Shown: positions 44,454-54,899, counted from the first letter of the stretch. The stretch is 64,000 bases of DNA from Adiantum capillus-veneris (GCA_014529385.2 CM043966.1:40420037-40484036); one strand, 5' to 3'. Notes: generated by a model not told the origin, from the sequence alone. Numbers and translations are program-made.

Positions 44454-47400
44454 ATGCCTCGCCAAAAGAAAGAAAGGCAGTGGACAGTAGCACCATATGA
44501 AGTGGAGGAGCTCGCCACAAATGAAAAGGCTCACATCTCGGATGAAATACTTGCTCAAATCCCTGCCCACATATTCATCTCGAAGTTTAAGGATGCGGAT
44601 GGTGACTTGGTAAAAACAACTATCATGCCATGAGAGATATGGAATCTCCACCAAAGGTCGGAGGTGATAGAGGCAATGCGAGCTGTACACTTGGAGCAGT
44701 TTTTTAGATTACAGCCATGGGGAACAGATTACATGAGGGCCCACGAGCTCATGAGATCGATACAATATGATGGGCAAGCAATGCTCACAGACAAGAATGG
44801 GTCGAAGGTGAAAGTAAAGATCATGAAATAAATCATCAACGAAACTTTACATTTCCTCCCAGGGCAACACGATTTGCTGGTAAAGATAAAGTCACTGGAC
44901 AATGAGAAGGCATTCGTCAAAGCAAACGGAAATAAATACAAATACAGTGACATGATTTACGAAGAGCTGGAATTATTGATGAGATTGATATCTCAGCATT
45001 TCAGGGTACAAAAGCCTCCTCGCTACACCGAGCCAATCCTGCACATTGCCGTAGTCATGGCTCTAGCGACGACAGAAAATAGAACCATTTGCTACGACTA
45101 CGGTTCTTACATTCTGGACAATCTAATTGAAGAAAATTTGAAAAGCTCGACAAAGAACAAAAGCTACGTGAGTGTAGGGCCGATGCTAACCAGAATAGCA
45201 TACCAGGCTTTGGGAATGATCGAAGATTTTCCAGCTGTGCGAGTTCTCAAACGGCCCTGATTCAGAACGCTAAGCTGGTTTCACACTCAGTAAGGACGAC
45301 CCCTGGCGCGACATCATCGCGCTCAGCAAAGGCCACCAATAAAAGTTCGAGTGATGAAGAAAAAACGGAGACAGATGATGAAGGAAAATCTCAAGATTCT
45401 AAAGACAAAGTGCCTTCAAAGTTTGAGGAAAGCGAGGAAGAAGACTCCACAAAGCCGCTCGAGAGAAAAAGAGGGGAGAGAAGTGCAGTACCACAGTCGG
45501 ACATGCAAAAATCATATGCGGAAGCTCAAACAAGAGTCAAGGAAAGACGAACCAAGTTGCGGGCTGACAGGCAGGCTCGAGCGGCTGCAACACAATAGGC
45601 ACAAAAAAGAAGATTCGAAAGGAAAAGGCAAGAAAGGATAGAAAATGCAACTCGCCTGTGGGCTGAGAAGCAAAGGTTAGAAGCAGAACAGAAGGCTGCG
45701 GAAGTGGACATTTCTTTGCAGTCCACTAAAGGAACGAAGGAGAAAGACGTGGCTGATGAGACAAATCAGGCGGAACAGCTTAAGAAGATCCAAAGAGACA
45801 GAAATCTGGAAGCGCAACGGGCAGCGGATCTCACCCGCCAAAGAATAATCAGGATTTTAAAGAAAAGATAAGCGGAAGCATCTTCTTCGCAACAAGGAGA
45901 AGAGACTTCCAAGAAGAGCATGTATGAGAAGAATCAAGTCCACCTCCTCCCTCGCCCAAATCACCTCATCTCTCACCTAGAAAATCGCCTCCTCCATCAC
46001 CAAAATCTCCTCCTCCTCCCCCTTCTCCATCGAACAAAAAAGAGACAACTCCTCCCCCTTCAATCTCGCAAAAGGAAGTTATACCACCTACAAAATCCAT
46101 CGGATACCAAGAATCCTGCCAGGCAGTGGCTGGTTTTGATTACAAGCAAACTCTACGGGAATTAAAATGGCAATTCTAGTGTCAGAATGTGGTGCTGAGT
46201 GAAAAGGAAAGGCAGGTACAGGAAGCCCAACAAAAGCAAGCATCAGGGCAAGAAGAGTCAGAGAGCCTGAGGACGCAACTAGAACGCACAACGAAGGAAA
46301 GAGACCTTGAGTGACAGCAGGCTCAGTCTCTAATCAAAGACTTGGTGGACGTCAGGACAGACTTGACAACCAAAGAGAAGGAGTGCGAAGAGCTGACGGC
46401 AAGAGTCCAGAAAGCAACAGAGCATCTTGGCTACGAGAGTGCAAGATTCCAAAGACTCAGCAGTTCCTACAGCACTGTCAAAGGCACTCTGACGACTTTA
46501 ATGGCGAATCAGGAACCTGCTGGGGCATTGGTCTCCACATTTGACGATGCCACGGAACTGAACACTATAGCAGTGCTAAAAGCAGAGCTAGAGCAAGAGA
46601 AGCTTCAAAGGCAGCTGCTCGAATCAGGGATGGTGGCCCAGACAGCGGAAAATGAGCTAAAGTTAAAAGAAATGGAGTTGCAACTAGCTCAAGCAAGCAC
46701 TGAACTACAGATTCAGAAGCATATCGGTGACATGCTACTAAAGGAAAAATAAGATCTGCTTTTTCAACATCAAATCAAAGCAGACAAAGCCCAGACTCAA
46801 CCACAACTGTTGCCTGGACAACAAGTGTCAGATTTGCCTGGAACATCACACCAAGGGCAATAGGAGCAGGAATTTGAAGGGCCCGATCTGGATATAAGAG
46901 ATGAACTCAATGAGAGAATTCAGGACATGCCAGAGGGACCAGCCAAGCAGTACATGCTCTATGAAAAGAAGATATTGGAGTGAGCAGCCCTGGCATACTT
47001 ACAACCAGAAGAGCAGGTGGAAGGATTTGGCCATGAGTACCTCCCGTTTCCTCTGCTATGCCATGAGTCAATTTTGTGGAAAGAAAAGATGCGGCCAACC
47101 TTGCCACGAAACAAAGAAGGGGGTTATGAAGGCATTGCACTCACAGTGGAAGAAGCTCAGATGCTTGTCGATGACCACCCCAAGTGGAGGCAAAAGTGCT
47201 TGGACAAAAGGCCACAGGATCTAACAAATTACCACAACGCTCCACAACATATACAAATAGATCCTACATTCTGCCCAGTCCCTCGAAGACGCACTTGGAA
47301 AGATTTCACCACATGGAAGGGGACAAGGCCGCACAAGCTAAACTACCCGGTTTTGACAGTGCAGCAACCCCCTACGGTGGCCTACATGGTTAGAACATTG

Positions 47401-47832
47401 AATTGAACAGTCACATTGCTGCGGGATGTCCCCAATTTGGTGTGCCAAATGTTAGTAAAGATAGCCCGGATGATCGTCACCTGCATCCAGGTGTTTAAAG
47501 ACAATGAAGGTGATCACCCGTGGAATCTGTTCTTTGAAGGACGCAGAGGCATCTGCTGGAATCTACAGGATTCACTGCCACGGCACATCTTGATGGCCAT
47601 GTACTCAAGGCTAATGTACCTGCCCTCACATTACTTGCAGAAATTTGAAGAGGCCTTCGTCACAAGATTCTTCGAAATGGATTCAAGGATTTTCCGTCCT
47701 ATGGCGAATGACCTCAAGGCAAGGTACGTAGCATACCAACACACCTTATCGGAAAATCCATTCAGACAGCATCAAGAAGCCCTCAAAGCCGTCCTGCGAC
47801 AAGAAGTTTTTCAGCGACACTCGCTTCATTAG
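44454..47832 (+). pseudogene. Accessory coiled-coil protein gene, element 2
   Basis: An ATG at 44454 opens MPRQKKERQWTVAPYEVEEL, and the region ends at a stop at 47830, about 1,125 codons. N-terminal part: IFISKFKDADGDLVKTTIM, RAHELMRSIQYDGQAML, PILHIAVVMALATTENRTI, VGPMLTRIAYQALGMIEDFP. An acidic then Lys/Arg/Ala-rich helix follows, then a Pro-rich part, and a long coiled coil (46200-46750: LRTQLERTTKERDLE, VLKAELEQEKLQRQLLESG). The C-terminal part has FGHEYLPFPLLCHESILWKE, VDDHPKWRQKCL, MIVTCIQVFKDNEGDHPWNL, LPSHYLQKFEEAFVTRFFE. Every one of these blocks has a counterpart in element 1. At least eight stops or shifts are present. Function unknown; it resembles coiled-coil additional genes reported in some plant gypsy lineages only in general layout. 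Confidence 0.72.
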
Positions 47833-47882
47833 AGCCACATCAACGGCCAAAGCACTGAACATGCACGAGGGCGTGCAAGGAT

Positions 47883-47896
47883 AAGGAAGGGGGGAG
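47883..47896 (+). other. Polypurine tract of element 2
   Basis: AAGGAAGGGGGGAG lies directly before the 3' LTR start TGTTTGG. Confidence 0.9.
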
Positions 47897-48808
47897 TGTT
47901 TGGCGGACGAAGCAACCAGCGGTCGTTGCCAGAAGGATCATATTTTTCTGAGAAGCCATTGTAAAATTATTTTGTAAAGAAGCATCTCTAAGCCGGGAAA
48001 TTGTCAAAGGATGTATGATTATTCTTATGGGAGCAATTGTATATTAGAGAGCCAGTTAGAGGTTTGTGAGCTTATGGCTGGACAAGCCATTTTGTAAAGA
48101 CCTAATCTATGAAGGTCATTTTTTGTAATTTTGAAGATAATCTTTTAAATGGAGAAGAGAGAAGACAGCGTACGTTTGAGAGCTCCTTCTTGTTCAAACT
48201 TGTAATCTTCGCCATTGCGGCTACGATAATCCAAATTCATATTTGATTATTACATTGTGTTCCTCTCCTCTTGCTCTTTCATTCAAGCGTAATCATTCAA
48301 GATTCGGTGTAGGTTTTCAACTATGAGTTTGAGGCCTTAAATCGCTGTTTTGAGTGTCTATATGTGTGTTTTATGTTGTTTTGACCCTAGGAGGGGCTTT
48401 AGGGACCCTAAAACAACCCATTAGGATCACCTCTTTGCTGTTTTTGCTGAATTTGGGATGAACGATCGCGATCGTTGTACCTCTCCAGAATGTTGTGACA
48501 GTGATAGGATATGTTCCTGATAATCCCCTGTAGCTTCCCTTCAAGTTTCGTGCGATTCCAATTTGATTTGCATGGTAAACGGGCGTGATAACTGAAGAAC
48601 GGTGTAGGAGGACATAGGCAGATTACTTGGTGGTAATGCGTTTGATTTACTTGTAGAGTTAGTAAGTTGCATCTCTTCGAGTTCACTTCATTAGGATTGA
48701 CACCCTAGTGAGTTCCCATGCCTCATCCGATTCGCTTCCCCTGTATTGATAAATATGTTGATGCTTGAGAGCTATGCTATGGACGTTCGTTGCGGCGACC
48801 CGCAAACA
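47897..48808 (+). repeat. 3' LTR of element 2
   Basis: 912 bp from TGTTTGGCGGACG to CCCGCAAACA, aligned without gaps to the 5' LTR with about 44 substitutions by hand count. Many of these are C/T or G/A transitions. The TATA site is TATGAA. The 16 bp palindrome at 48461-48476 and the telomere-like inverted repeat at 48398-48412 are unchanged. Confidence 0.95.
48461..48476. repeat. Element 2 palindrome, 3' LTR copy
   Basis: AACGATCGCGATCGTT, identical to the 5' LTR copy at 30699-30714, although nearby positions differ. Confidence 0.95.
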
Positions 48809-49435
48809 CAAATGTAGGAAAGCAGTTGAAGCCTTTGATAACAAATGGTCTCACAAAGGATATAACGCATGACAAAAAGTATAAGGTTTTGGAGCGGGAT
48901 GTTGTTGAACATTTTATTACAAAGAGTGCATAGCCTGCAAGTGAAATACAAGGCACACCACTCCCTTGGTGTGAGTAAGAGAGGGTACTCAGCTATTCAG
49001 CAGTCTGTCTCCTCCATTTTTTTGAATAATGGAATAAAGTCTAAACTTCTACCAACAGCAGCAAGTGTCTGGAAAGAGAGACTTCAACTCAACCATGCAG
49101 AGACGGATTTCATTGGATGTCCCTTTCATACTGATGGTATTTATAGATCACAAGGATCATTTGTAACCTACGATGATTACAACAATACCTTCATGGACCT
49201 CACTTTGTTGCAAACTAGAATGGTTGAGTTCTACAATGTAACATTTGAAGAGACAAGTGGCGTTCTGCATTTTGTTTTGAAGCTAGATGAGTGTGAGATC
49301 CTCAAAGAGAAGAAGCTAGAACGAGTCACAATAACATTGATGAATAGGGCTCTTTCAAAATGCCCCACTGATGATCCGTCATACTTCAATGTTCAATCAA
49401 AAACAAACATATGGTGGCTTGGTGCTTTTCAGGTA
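48809..49435 (+). pseudogene. Unrecognised gene remnant, 3' part, continuing after element 2
   Basis: From 48814 the frame continues that of 30090-30134: VGKQLKPLITNGLTKDITHD, KYKVLERDVVEHFITKSA, to a stop at 48931. A one-base shift then restores VKYKAHHSLGVSKRGYSAIQ, IKSKLLPTAASVWKERLQLN, DFIGCPFHTDGIYRSQGSFV, FMDLTLLQTRMVEFYNVTF, LHFVLKLDECEILKEKKLER and IWWLGAFQ. It ends at a donor-like CAG/GTATTTC (49432/49433). The block LKLDE followed by VTITLMNRAL faintly recalls the start of catalytic cores in some large transposase-like proteins. I cannot name a family. It is one exon of about 220 codons with a single frameshift, so decay is recent or mild. Confidence 0.55.
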
Positions 49436-49590
49436 TTTCATTTCCACTTTCTCTTCAGCTTTGGTGAGCCCCCTTGAAATTAAATTTAGATGTAATGTAA
49501 CGTCTCTTTCCCCAAAGTGAGTGCCATTGCTGTGTATGTGTAATAATAAGTTGTACGACCACCAGTGTACCCCAAATAGTATCCAAGATA

Positions 49591-50950
49591 TTATGTAGCA
49601 AAAACTTTATTGACGAGGATAACTTTGTCTGCATTCTGTGGTAGCATTGGTCCACCTAGGAAGCGTGAGAGTGTCTTGAGGGTGAATGCTGCAATACTTT
49701 CCTCTTGGGACATTCCATTGTGAAATACTAGTATGGGTGCCTCACAGAGTCTCGGAAAGTATTGTCCTAGTGCTGCATCCCTTCCATGATACTCTCTTGT
49801 ACGACGGCGAAGAAAGTCATCCTTTTGAGAAATCCATGACTGTACATAAAAGTACAAGTTATAGAAAGACAGTGATAGCTAGATTTTTTATTTTTTATTG
49901 TTGTGGGGCAGGGCATCTTACCATGTAGCTCTCATCTCACATATATAAGTCATCCTTCCATAGGTCCACTAACCTCATGGATCCTTGTGCGGGACGCGTA
50001 AACAAGTCCTCTATTTCCTGAGTAGTGGTTGATTGCCTGAGGTTGTTTCTAATAGCTTGGAATGTGGTCTCATCTAGGAGTGTCTCTCTGTACTTTTCTA
50101 CCTTGTCAAAGCAAAGTTTGAGGCACTCCATCAGGTTACTAGAGTTTTTCATTGCCTCATTGTCACTGCTGTCATCAAATACAAATCCACTCCTCCTCTC
50201 TTGAAATTTGGAGAGTGTGTCAAGTGCAAAGTCCTCCCTTAAAGAAAATATACTTTGAATGTCATGGAGGAAAATGTAAGATCTCTCACCAAATTTGAAG
50301 TCTGGAAGTCCAAGAAGCAATGTGGCTTGTTTATCATTAAAGCCAGAGACATCTAAAGGTAGTTTGATCTCAGATTTTTTAACTGTAAGTATTTTTCTTC
50401 ATTGCACCTCTTTAGCCTCTGCGTCAAGACTAATTCCTCCTCAATCTCATGAACCTCATTGAACTCCAAGTCCTCATCATCTTGTTCATCGGGTGGTAGA
50501 TCATCCTCATCCATTACCTCTCAAGGATCATTCAATAGACTAGCAAATAGAGAATTTAAGAATAGAAGGAACCCAAAGGATTCTTTAATTAGCTTGCAAC
50601 CTCGTTCGTGCATAAGACATCGTGAGGGTCTATAGATAATAATAAGTTGATGGTACTTCTTGTATGACTGTCCTGTGGAATCACAATCTTTTAAGTGCAC
50701 CACCACCATGTCAGCAAGATCCACACTGCCCTTGTGGACCTCAACCTCAAACTTGTCTCTTTCAGACTTTGAGAAAATTGTTGTGCCGAGTTATAAGGTC
50801 ATCCAGAATGAATGGGGGATTGAAGATAGAAGAGACCTTGTTGAACATTTCAACAGCTCCTGCAGATACTTCAAAATCAAAAAGCCTTTCATCCAGACAT
50901 GCGGGGATCTTCTCTCCACGATTTTCATGCCAACACCCAAAATTTGATCC
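49591..50950 (-). pseudogene. Unrecognised multi-exon gene-like sequence
   Basis: Minus strand, in reading order: LDERLFDFEVSAGAVEMFNK (about 50910-50850); DKFEVEVHKGSVDLADMVVV and HQLIIIYRPSRCLMHERGCK (50740-50600); an acidic stretch EVMDEDDLPPDEQDDEDLEF after a stop; an acceptor-like ATACTTACAG (near 50387); then IKLPLDVSGFNDKQATLLLG and FLHDIQSIFSLREDFALDT (50370-50200) to 49937. A donor-like ACATG/GTAAGATGCC lies at 49922, an acceptor-like CTTTTATGTACAG near 49842, and a last segment KDDFLRRRTREYHGRDAALG, ILVFHNGMSQEESIAAFTL ends at TAA (49591). Intron-like breaks with correct splice signals suggest a real gene or a captured one. Family not recognised. It converges on the plus-strand remnant ending at 49435. 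Confidence 0.45.
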
Positions 50951-53450
50951 TCCAAACCCACCTAGCCTCTTCTTTGTTAATGGAAGCACACAAGGCTGGG
51001 AAGAGATCACAACAAGCTCTTTTGAAAGAAGTAGAATCCATGCCCAAAGAAGAAACGGTTGGTGAGCTCATCCAACATGAGGTCACAATCCAAATGAGCA
51101 AGCTTCTTTCCATCCCATCAAAGGTCCCTCAAGATAAAAATCATCTCCCTTTATTAAGAATTTCCAAATGACCACCTTTAGGTATAAAGGCCAAGATGTC
51201 TTTGGATAAAAATTTTCATCATCCTTTCAAAAAACCCAAAATCTCTCTCTCTCTCTCTCCAACCTCTAAAGTGCCTTCTAAACCTTGTATTTTTTCATTT
51301 GGTACCAATGTTAAAAACCTTTCTCCTTCCCAATTGGTCCCACCTTTGATGAAAGCCCCTAATTATCCTCTTTGCACCCCTCTCCCCAATCCCCCCCCTT
51401 GCTCTAACTACCCCATGTATAAGCCTTTCCTTAATAACCCCCTCAAACCTAAACCATCCCCATCTCCCAAACTACCAACCAAGCCCCTCCATGCCAAAAT
51501 TTCCCTCTCCAAGTGTTGCAGTACCTCACAAAACTTGTAGTGGAGGAGAGAGTAGGTGTGGAGCACCCTACTTCATGGGTCCATTTTCTCTTTACTACCC
51601 CTCCACTTTTTCCTCATATTTGAACCCCTCCTTGTCACTCCCCCCTCTTTCTCCCCACCCCTTCTCCCTTGGCTCCAAATGAAGATCCAAATTTTGGCTT
51701 TCACTCTCCAATCCGTACCTCTTTAAGATTCTTGCAATGGGCTTTTTTCCTTTAGGACATAAGGTTACAAATCTCTCTTTCCATAACCTCTCTAACAATA
51801 GTCTCTCTCTTTTGGAAAAGAGAATTCTAGGTCTTGGGCTTGATTACACCCCTCCCCCTCCCCCTTCCCACCCTTATTCCATTTAGGAGTCTTACTCTAA
51901 GTTTGAGAGAAGTTATCAAATTTATTTAATTTGCAAGAATTCCCCTCAACCCTCTCTTTCTCCCTTTCACATTCCTAACCCTTCTTGGTTTCCACTTTCA
52001 CCCTCCCTAGCCCTTGGTGGATGTTTTAAATACCTTTTCTCTATCCTAGAGTCCCTACTCTTTTCTTTTCCTAGTCCATCCTCTTTTCACGTTTAGGATA
52101 GAGCTCTTCAATCAATTAAGAAAGATAAAGACATTATCATTAAACCTACAGATATAACCTTGGACCCCTTATCCTTTCAAAAGCTTGGTACCTTCAAGAA
52201 GCATCTCGCCACCTCTCAGACCCCCTTACCTATGCTCCTATCTCCTCGGCACCCCTCAAGTTTGTGCAATACCTCCTTTTTTACATCCTTTCTAGACTCC
52301 TTACCTTCCCCGTTGAAGAGAAAAATTTCATTTTAGCACCTCCCAAAGGTAGCCCTAAAGCTTTTCCTTTCTTCCTCCTTCCCAAAATTCATAAACTTAA
52401 TCTTGTGTGTCACCCTATTTGCTCTTACAAAGGCTATATTTTGGAGAATGCCTTCAAGTGGATTCATTCACAACTTTATCCTATCCTTATTTCCAAAAAG
52501 GAGCACCTTAGGGATTCACAATCCCTCATTAAGGACAGTTCCTCTCTCCCGCTTCCACCACATAGCATCCTCTTTTCTTTTGATGTGGAGTCTCTTTGTC
52601 CTAGCATCCCTATTGTAGAGGGCCTTCTTGCTCTTAAATATGTCATCCTTAATTATTTTCCCACTTCCAAACTCAACCTCATTCTAGCCCTATTCTCAAT
52701 CATCTTTACATTTCCTTCAAGTGAAAGGCACCTCAATGGGCTCTAGCCTTGGAATAGAATACATTTGTCTTTTCCTATGTCATACAGAAGATATCATTAA
52801 TCTCATGGATACTCCAAATCTTCTATATTACAAAAGATTTTTAGATGATAATTTTGGTATTTTGCAGGGTTCTCACAATAGCTTGACTAACCTCCTTGCT
52901 TACATTGGGAATCCTTTACAAGAACACATCAAAATCACCAGTTTTGTTTCCCCTCATGAGGATTTTATGCTTGATGTACACCTACAAAGGAGAGTCCTTC
53001 TCTAGTTTGGGTATCCTTGACTCCCACTTCCACCAAAAACCCATCAATGCCTCTAGCTATATTCCTTGGCGTTCTTGACACCCTACGCACCAAAAAAATG
53101 TCTTCATCATCTTGGAACTCATGCATTATATCATTAGAGAAATATCACGCTTGGGCTTTTGAACCATCCGGAACATATTTTTTTCTAGGTCGAGAGGCAA
53201 GGGATACTCCATTTCCCTCCTTTTGGCATGCTTTGAATTTTTCCCCTACAACTATAAAAAATCTCTTCTTTCCAAGATTATGCCTTTGAAACCCTCCCCC
53301 ACTGTTGCAAAAGTACCTTTCTCACCCTTCACTCGTAAGCTTGGGCTAGGAAAATCTGTCAACAAGCCTCTATTAAATCTCCTCTTCTCCTATTCAGAGA
53401 TTACCAACCTTCCTAAGCCCGCCGTCCTTTGTTAGCTCAATGCTCCCAAC
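50950..53450 (+). mobile_element. Penelope-like retroelement, no endonuclease seen
   Basis: The N-terminal hallmark block NLSFHNLSNNSLSLLEKRIL followed by GLGLDYTPPPPP is at 51769-51860. ALQSIKKDKDIIIKPTDITL follows at 52107. RT blocks: FLLPKIHKL (52375-52398), FSFDVESLCPSIPIVEGLL (52575-52630), KGTSMGSSLGIEYICLFL (52724 on), YYKRFLDDNFGILQGS with both Asp at 52844-52849, and MLDVHLQRRV. The thumb shows QKPINASSYIPWRS, stop, HP and then a hydrophobic helix with GKGYS, followed by PKPAVLC and LNAPNLGKILAS near 53440. These fit the Penelope-like RT family, which is related to telomerase RT. No GIY-YIG endonuclease follows, so the copy is of the endonuclease-lacking type or 3' truncated. Upstream lie a helical part and a Pro/Ser/Lys-rich part (50950-51540). 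Several frameshifts are present. Confidence 0.8.
52104..53078 (+). pseudogene. Penelope-like reverse transcriptase domain
   Basis: It covers fingers, palm and the start of the thumb across three frames. The palm catalytic pair is kept as L-D-D (usually Y/V-D-D in this family) at 52841-52849. The conserved motif A Asp is in FSFDVESL. The post-palm K-P and H-P landmarks of Penelope-like thumb domains are visible at 53028-53071. Frame changes occur near 52330, 52735 and 53000. LINE and LTR RTs lack the P-K-I-H-K block, so they are poor alternatives. Confidence 0.8.
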
Positions 53451-53498
53451 CTGGGTAAGATCCTTGCCTCTAACCCCAACCTTTAACCCTCCTCTCAA

Positions 53499-53522
53499 CC
53501 CCCCCCCCCCCCCCCCCCCCCC
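53499..53522. repeat. (C)24 homopolymer
   Basis: Twenty-four consecutive C residues shortly after the Penelope-like thumb region ends. It is complementary to the (G)24 at 54100-54123. Confidence 0.95.
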
Positions 53523-54099
53523 AGAGCCCTTCTCAAATTTATTTTTTTGCACCCTTGCTACCTATGGTTTAAAGTTTTATATGGTTTTGGATTGTTAAGG
53601 GAGGACTGATAACCAAATATTTTTCTTGTAAGTGTAGCCCCCATCATGGTTGTCTTCTTGTACTCTCGTATTCCCTTACATAAAAACCTTTTAGCCACTT
53701 TCATATTCCCTTATAGGGACAAGGCCCCTTGTAATTTTCCTCTTTAATGCTTCATAATGCCCCAAAAAAAGCTACATGATCTTGTTCTCCCCTCCTTTTA
53801 TAGATTCCCTCTCAATTTGTAAGAGAAAACACCATTGATAAGCTAGTCAATTGCGAAATGGGTTTGGTAGTCAATTGCCTTTCTTATTTTCCTTCCCCTT
53901 TTGCCTCGAATTTGTTTTCACCCTTTCATGTAATAAAATATTTTTTGGGTAATCTTCACTTGCTATGGATTTTATATTTTCCAAGGCTCTGAGCTACTCT
54001 AAGATGATAGCTAGACATCATTTTTGCTACAACCTTCTTTACCGTTGTGCCTTTACATCCCTGTACCCTCTTCTAACCACCAGCAACTCTCCCCCTTGA
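53523..54099. other. Stretch between the C and G homopolymers, nothing coding recognised
   Basis: Pyrimidine-rich sequence with no recognisable protein family. It may be the 3' untranslated part of the Penelope-like element. Confidence 0.35.
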
Positions 54100-54123
54100 G
54101 GGGGGGGGGGGGGGGGGGGGGGG
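54100..54123. repeat. (G)24 homopolymer
   Basis: Twenty-four consecutive G residues, the exact complement of the C tract about 580 bp upstream. Confidence 0.95.
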
Positions 54124-54899
54124 ACTAATGGCCCTCCACAAAGCTCTCCTAAATGTTTTGCCATGGATACTTCTCCTACCAAGGAAAACCATGGTAATTC
54201 TTCTCCAGGCACCTGAAATCAAATTCCCTCCCAATGTGCTCCATTTCCCTCGAAAGATTTCCCCCTTGCACGCGGCGACCTGTTCCATACACAACTTATT
54301 CATAGCCCTGGACTTTACCATATTTCAATAGTCAATGATGAAGTCTTTCAACCCCTAAGATGCCTGGCTTCAATCAAGTTGCCTTCCCCCCATTATCCTA
54401 CGCAAAAGCTATCCGTGGCTTTGAAAGATTTCTTAACCCCCTCTTTAGACCTCAACTTCATGTGGAACAAGGTATGGGTGCTCTACATTTTGTCTTTCAA
54501 CAAAATGTATGGAGAGTGCAAGATTGAGCTACCCAACATTTTCAAACCTCTCAAGGTTGGCACTCAGGTCCCTTCCAGAGAGCCCCAATGAGAAAGCTCA
54601 AGGCCTATCAGAATTTGACAATGATAGTGAATGATTAAAAGCACTCAGGTGAATAACCAAGAAGGTCTAAATGAAGATATCATGTATTTTACACATAATT
54701 GGAAGCTCAAGATGCATAAACCAAAGGTGCATTCACTTCCTCCCCAGCTCATTTAGTGGATATTTTAACGACCCAAGCTGAAGAGGAATCTCTACCTTAC
54801 ATGCAAGTACCAAAAGATAAAAGAAAAGAAAAAAAATATGTTGACCCTAACAAAGCTTCTGTGTCTATTTCCAAACGTCAAAAAAGTATTAAAAAATTA
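54124..54899. other. Unassigned stretch before the LINE
   Basis: Short frames (54128-54328, 54379-54588) show no sure motif. They lie where an L1-like ORF1 would be expected, and VALKDFLTPSLDLNFMW plus KVWVLYI give a faint suggestion of an ORF1 gag-like (DUF4283-type) region, too weak to call. Confidence 0.3.

Larger units (their letters stand above)
30135..48808 (+). mobile_element. Element 2: 18.7 kb Ty3/gypsy LTR retrotransposon, full length
   Basis: Two 912 bp LTRs (30135-31046, 47897-48808), a near-perfect tRNA-Asp PBS, a leader with palindromes, gag, protease, RT, RNase H, two HHCC modules, integrase, a second protease-like segment, a spacer with palindromes, the accessory coiled-coil gene and a polypurine tract are in order. 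A hand alignment of the LTRs gives about 44 substitutions and no indel (about 95% identity), so the insertion is not recent. Coding regions contain stops, frameshifts and one RT deletion. It sits inside an exon-like sequence that reads on in frame if the element is removed. Confidence 0.93.

Noticed and set aside
50950-53450. Reverse transcriptase here considered as a LINE or LTR type
   Set aside because: The P-K-I-H-K block, the N-terminal NLS-LS-LE block and the K-P/H-P thumb landmarks are Penelope-like; the separate L1-like element lies downstream at 54900-57415.
54073-54321. Minus-strand frame with a run of prolines
   Set aside because: The proline run comes from the (G)24 homopolymer; there is no other support.
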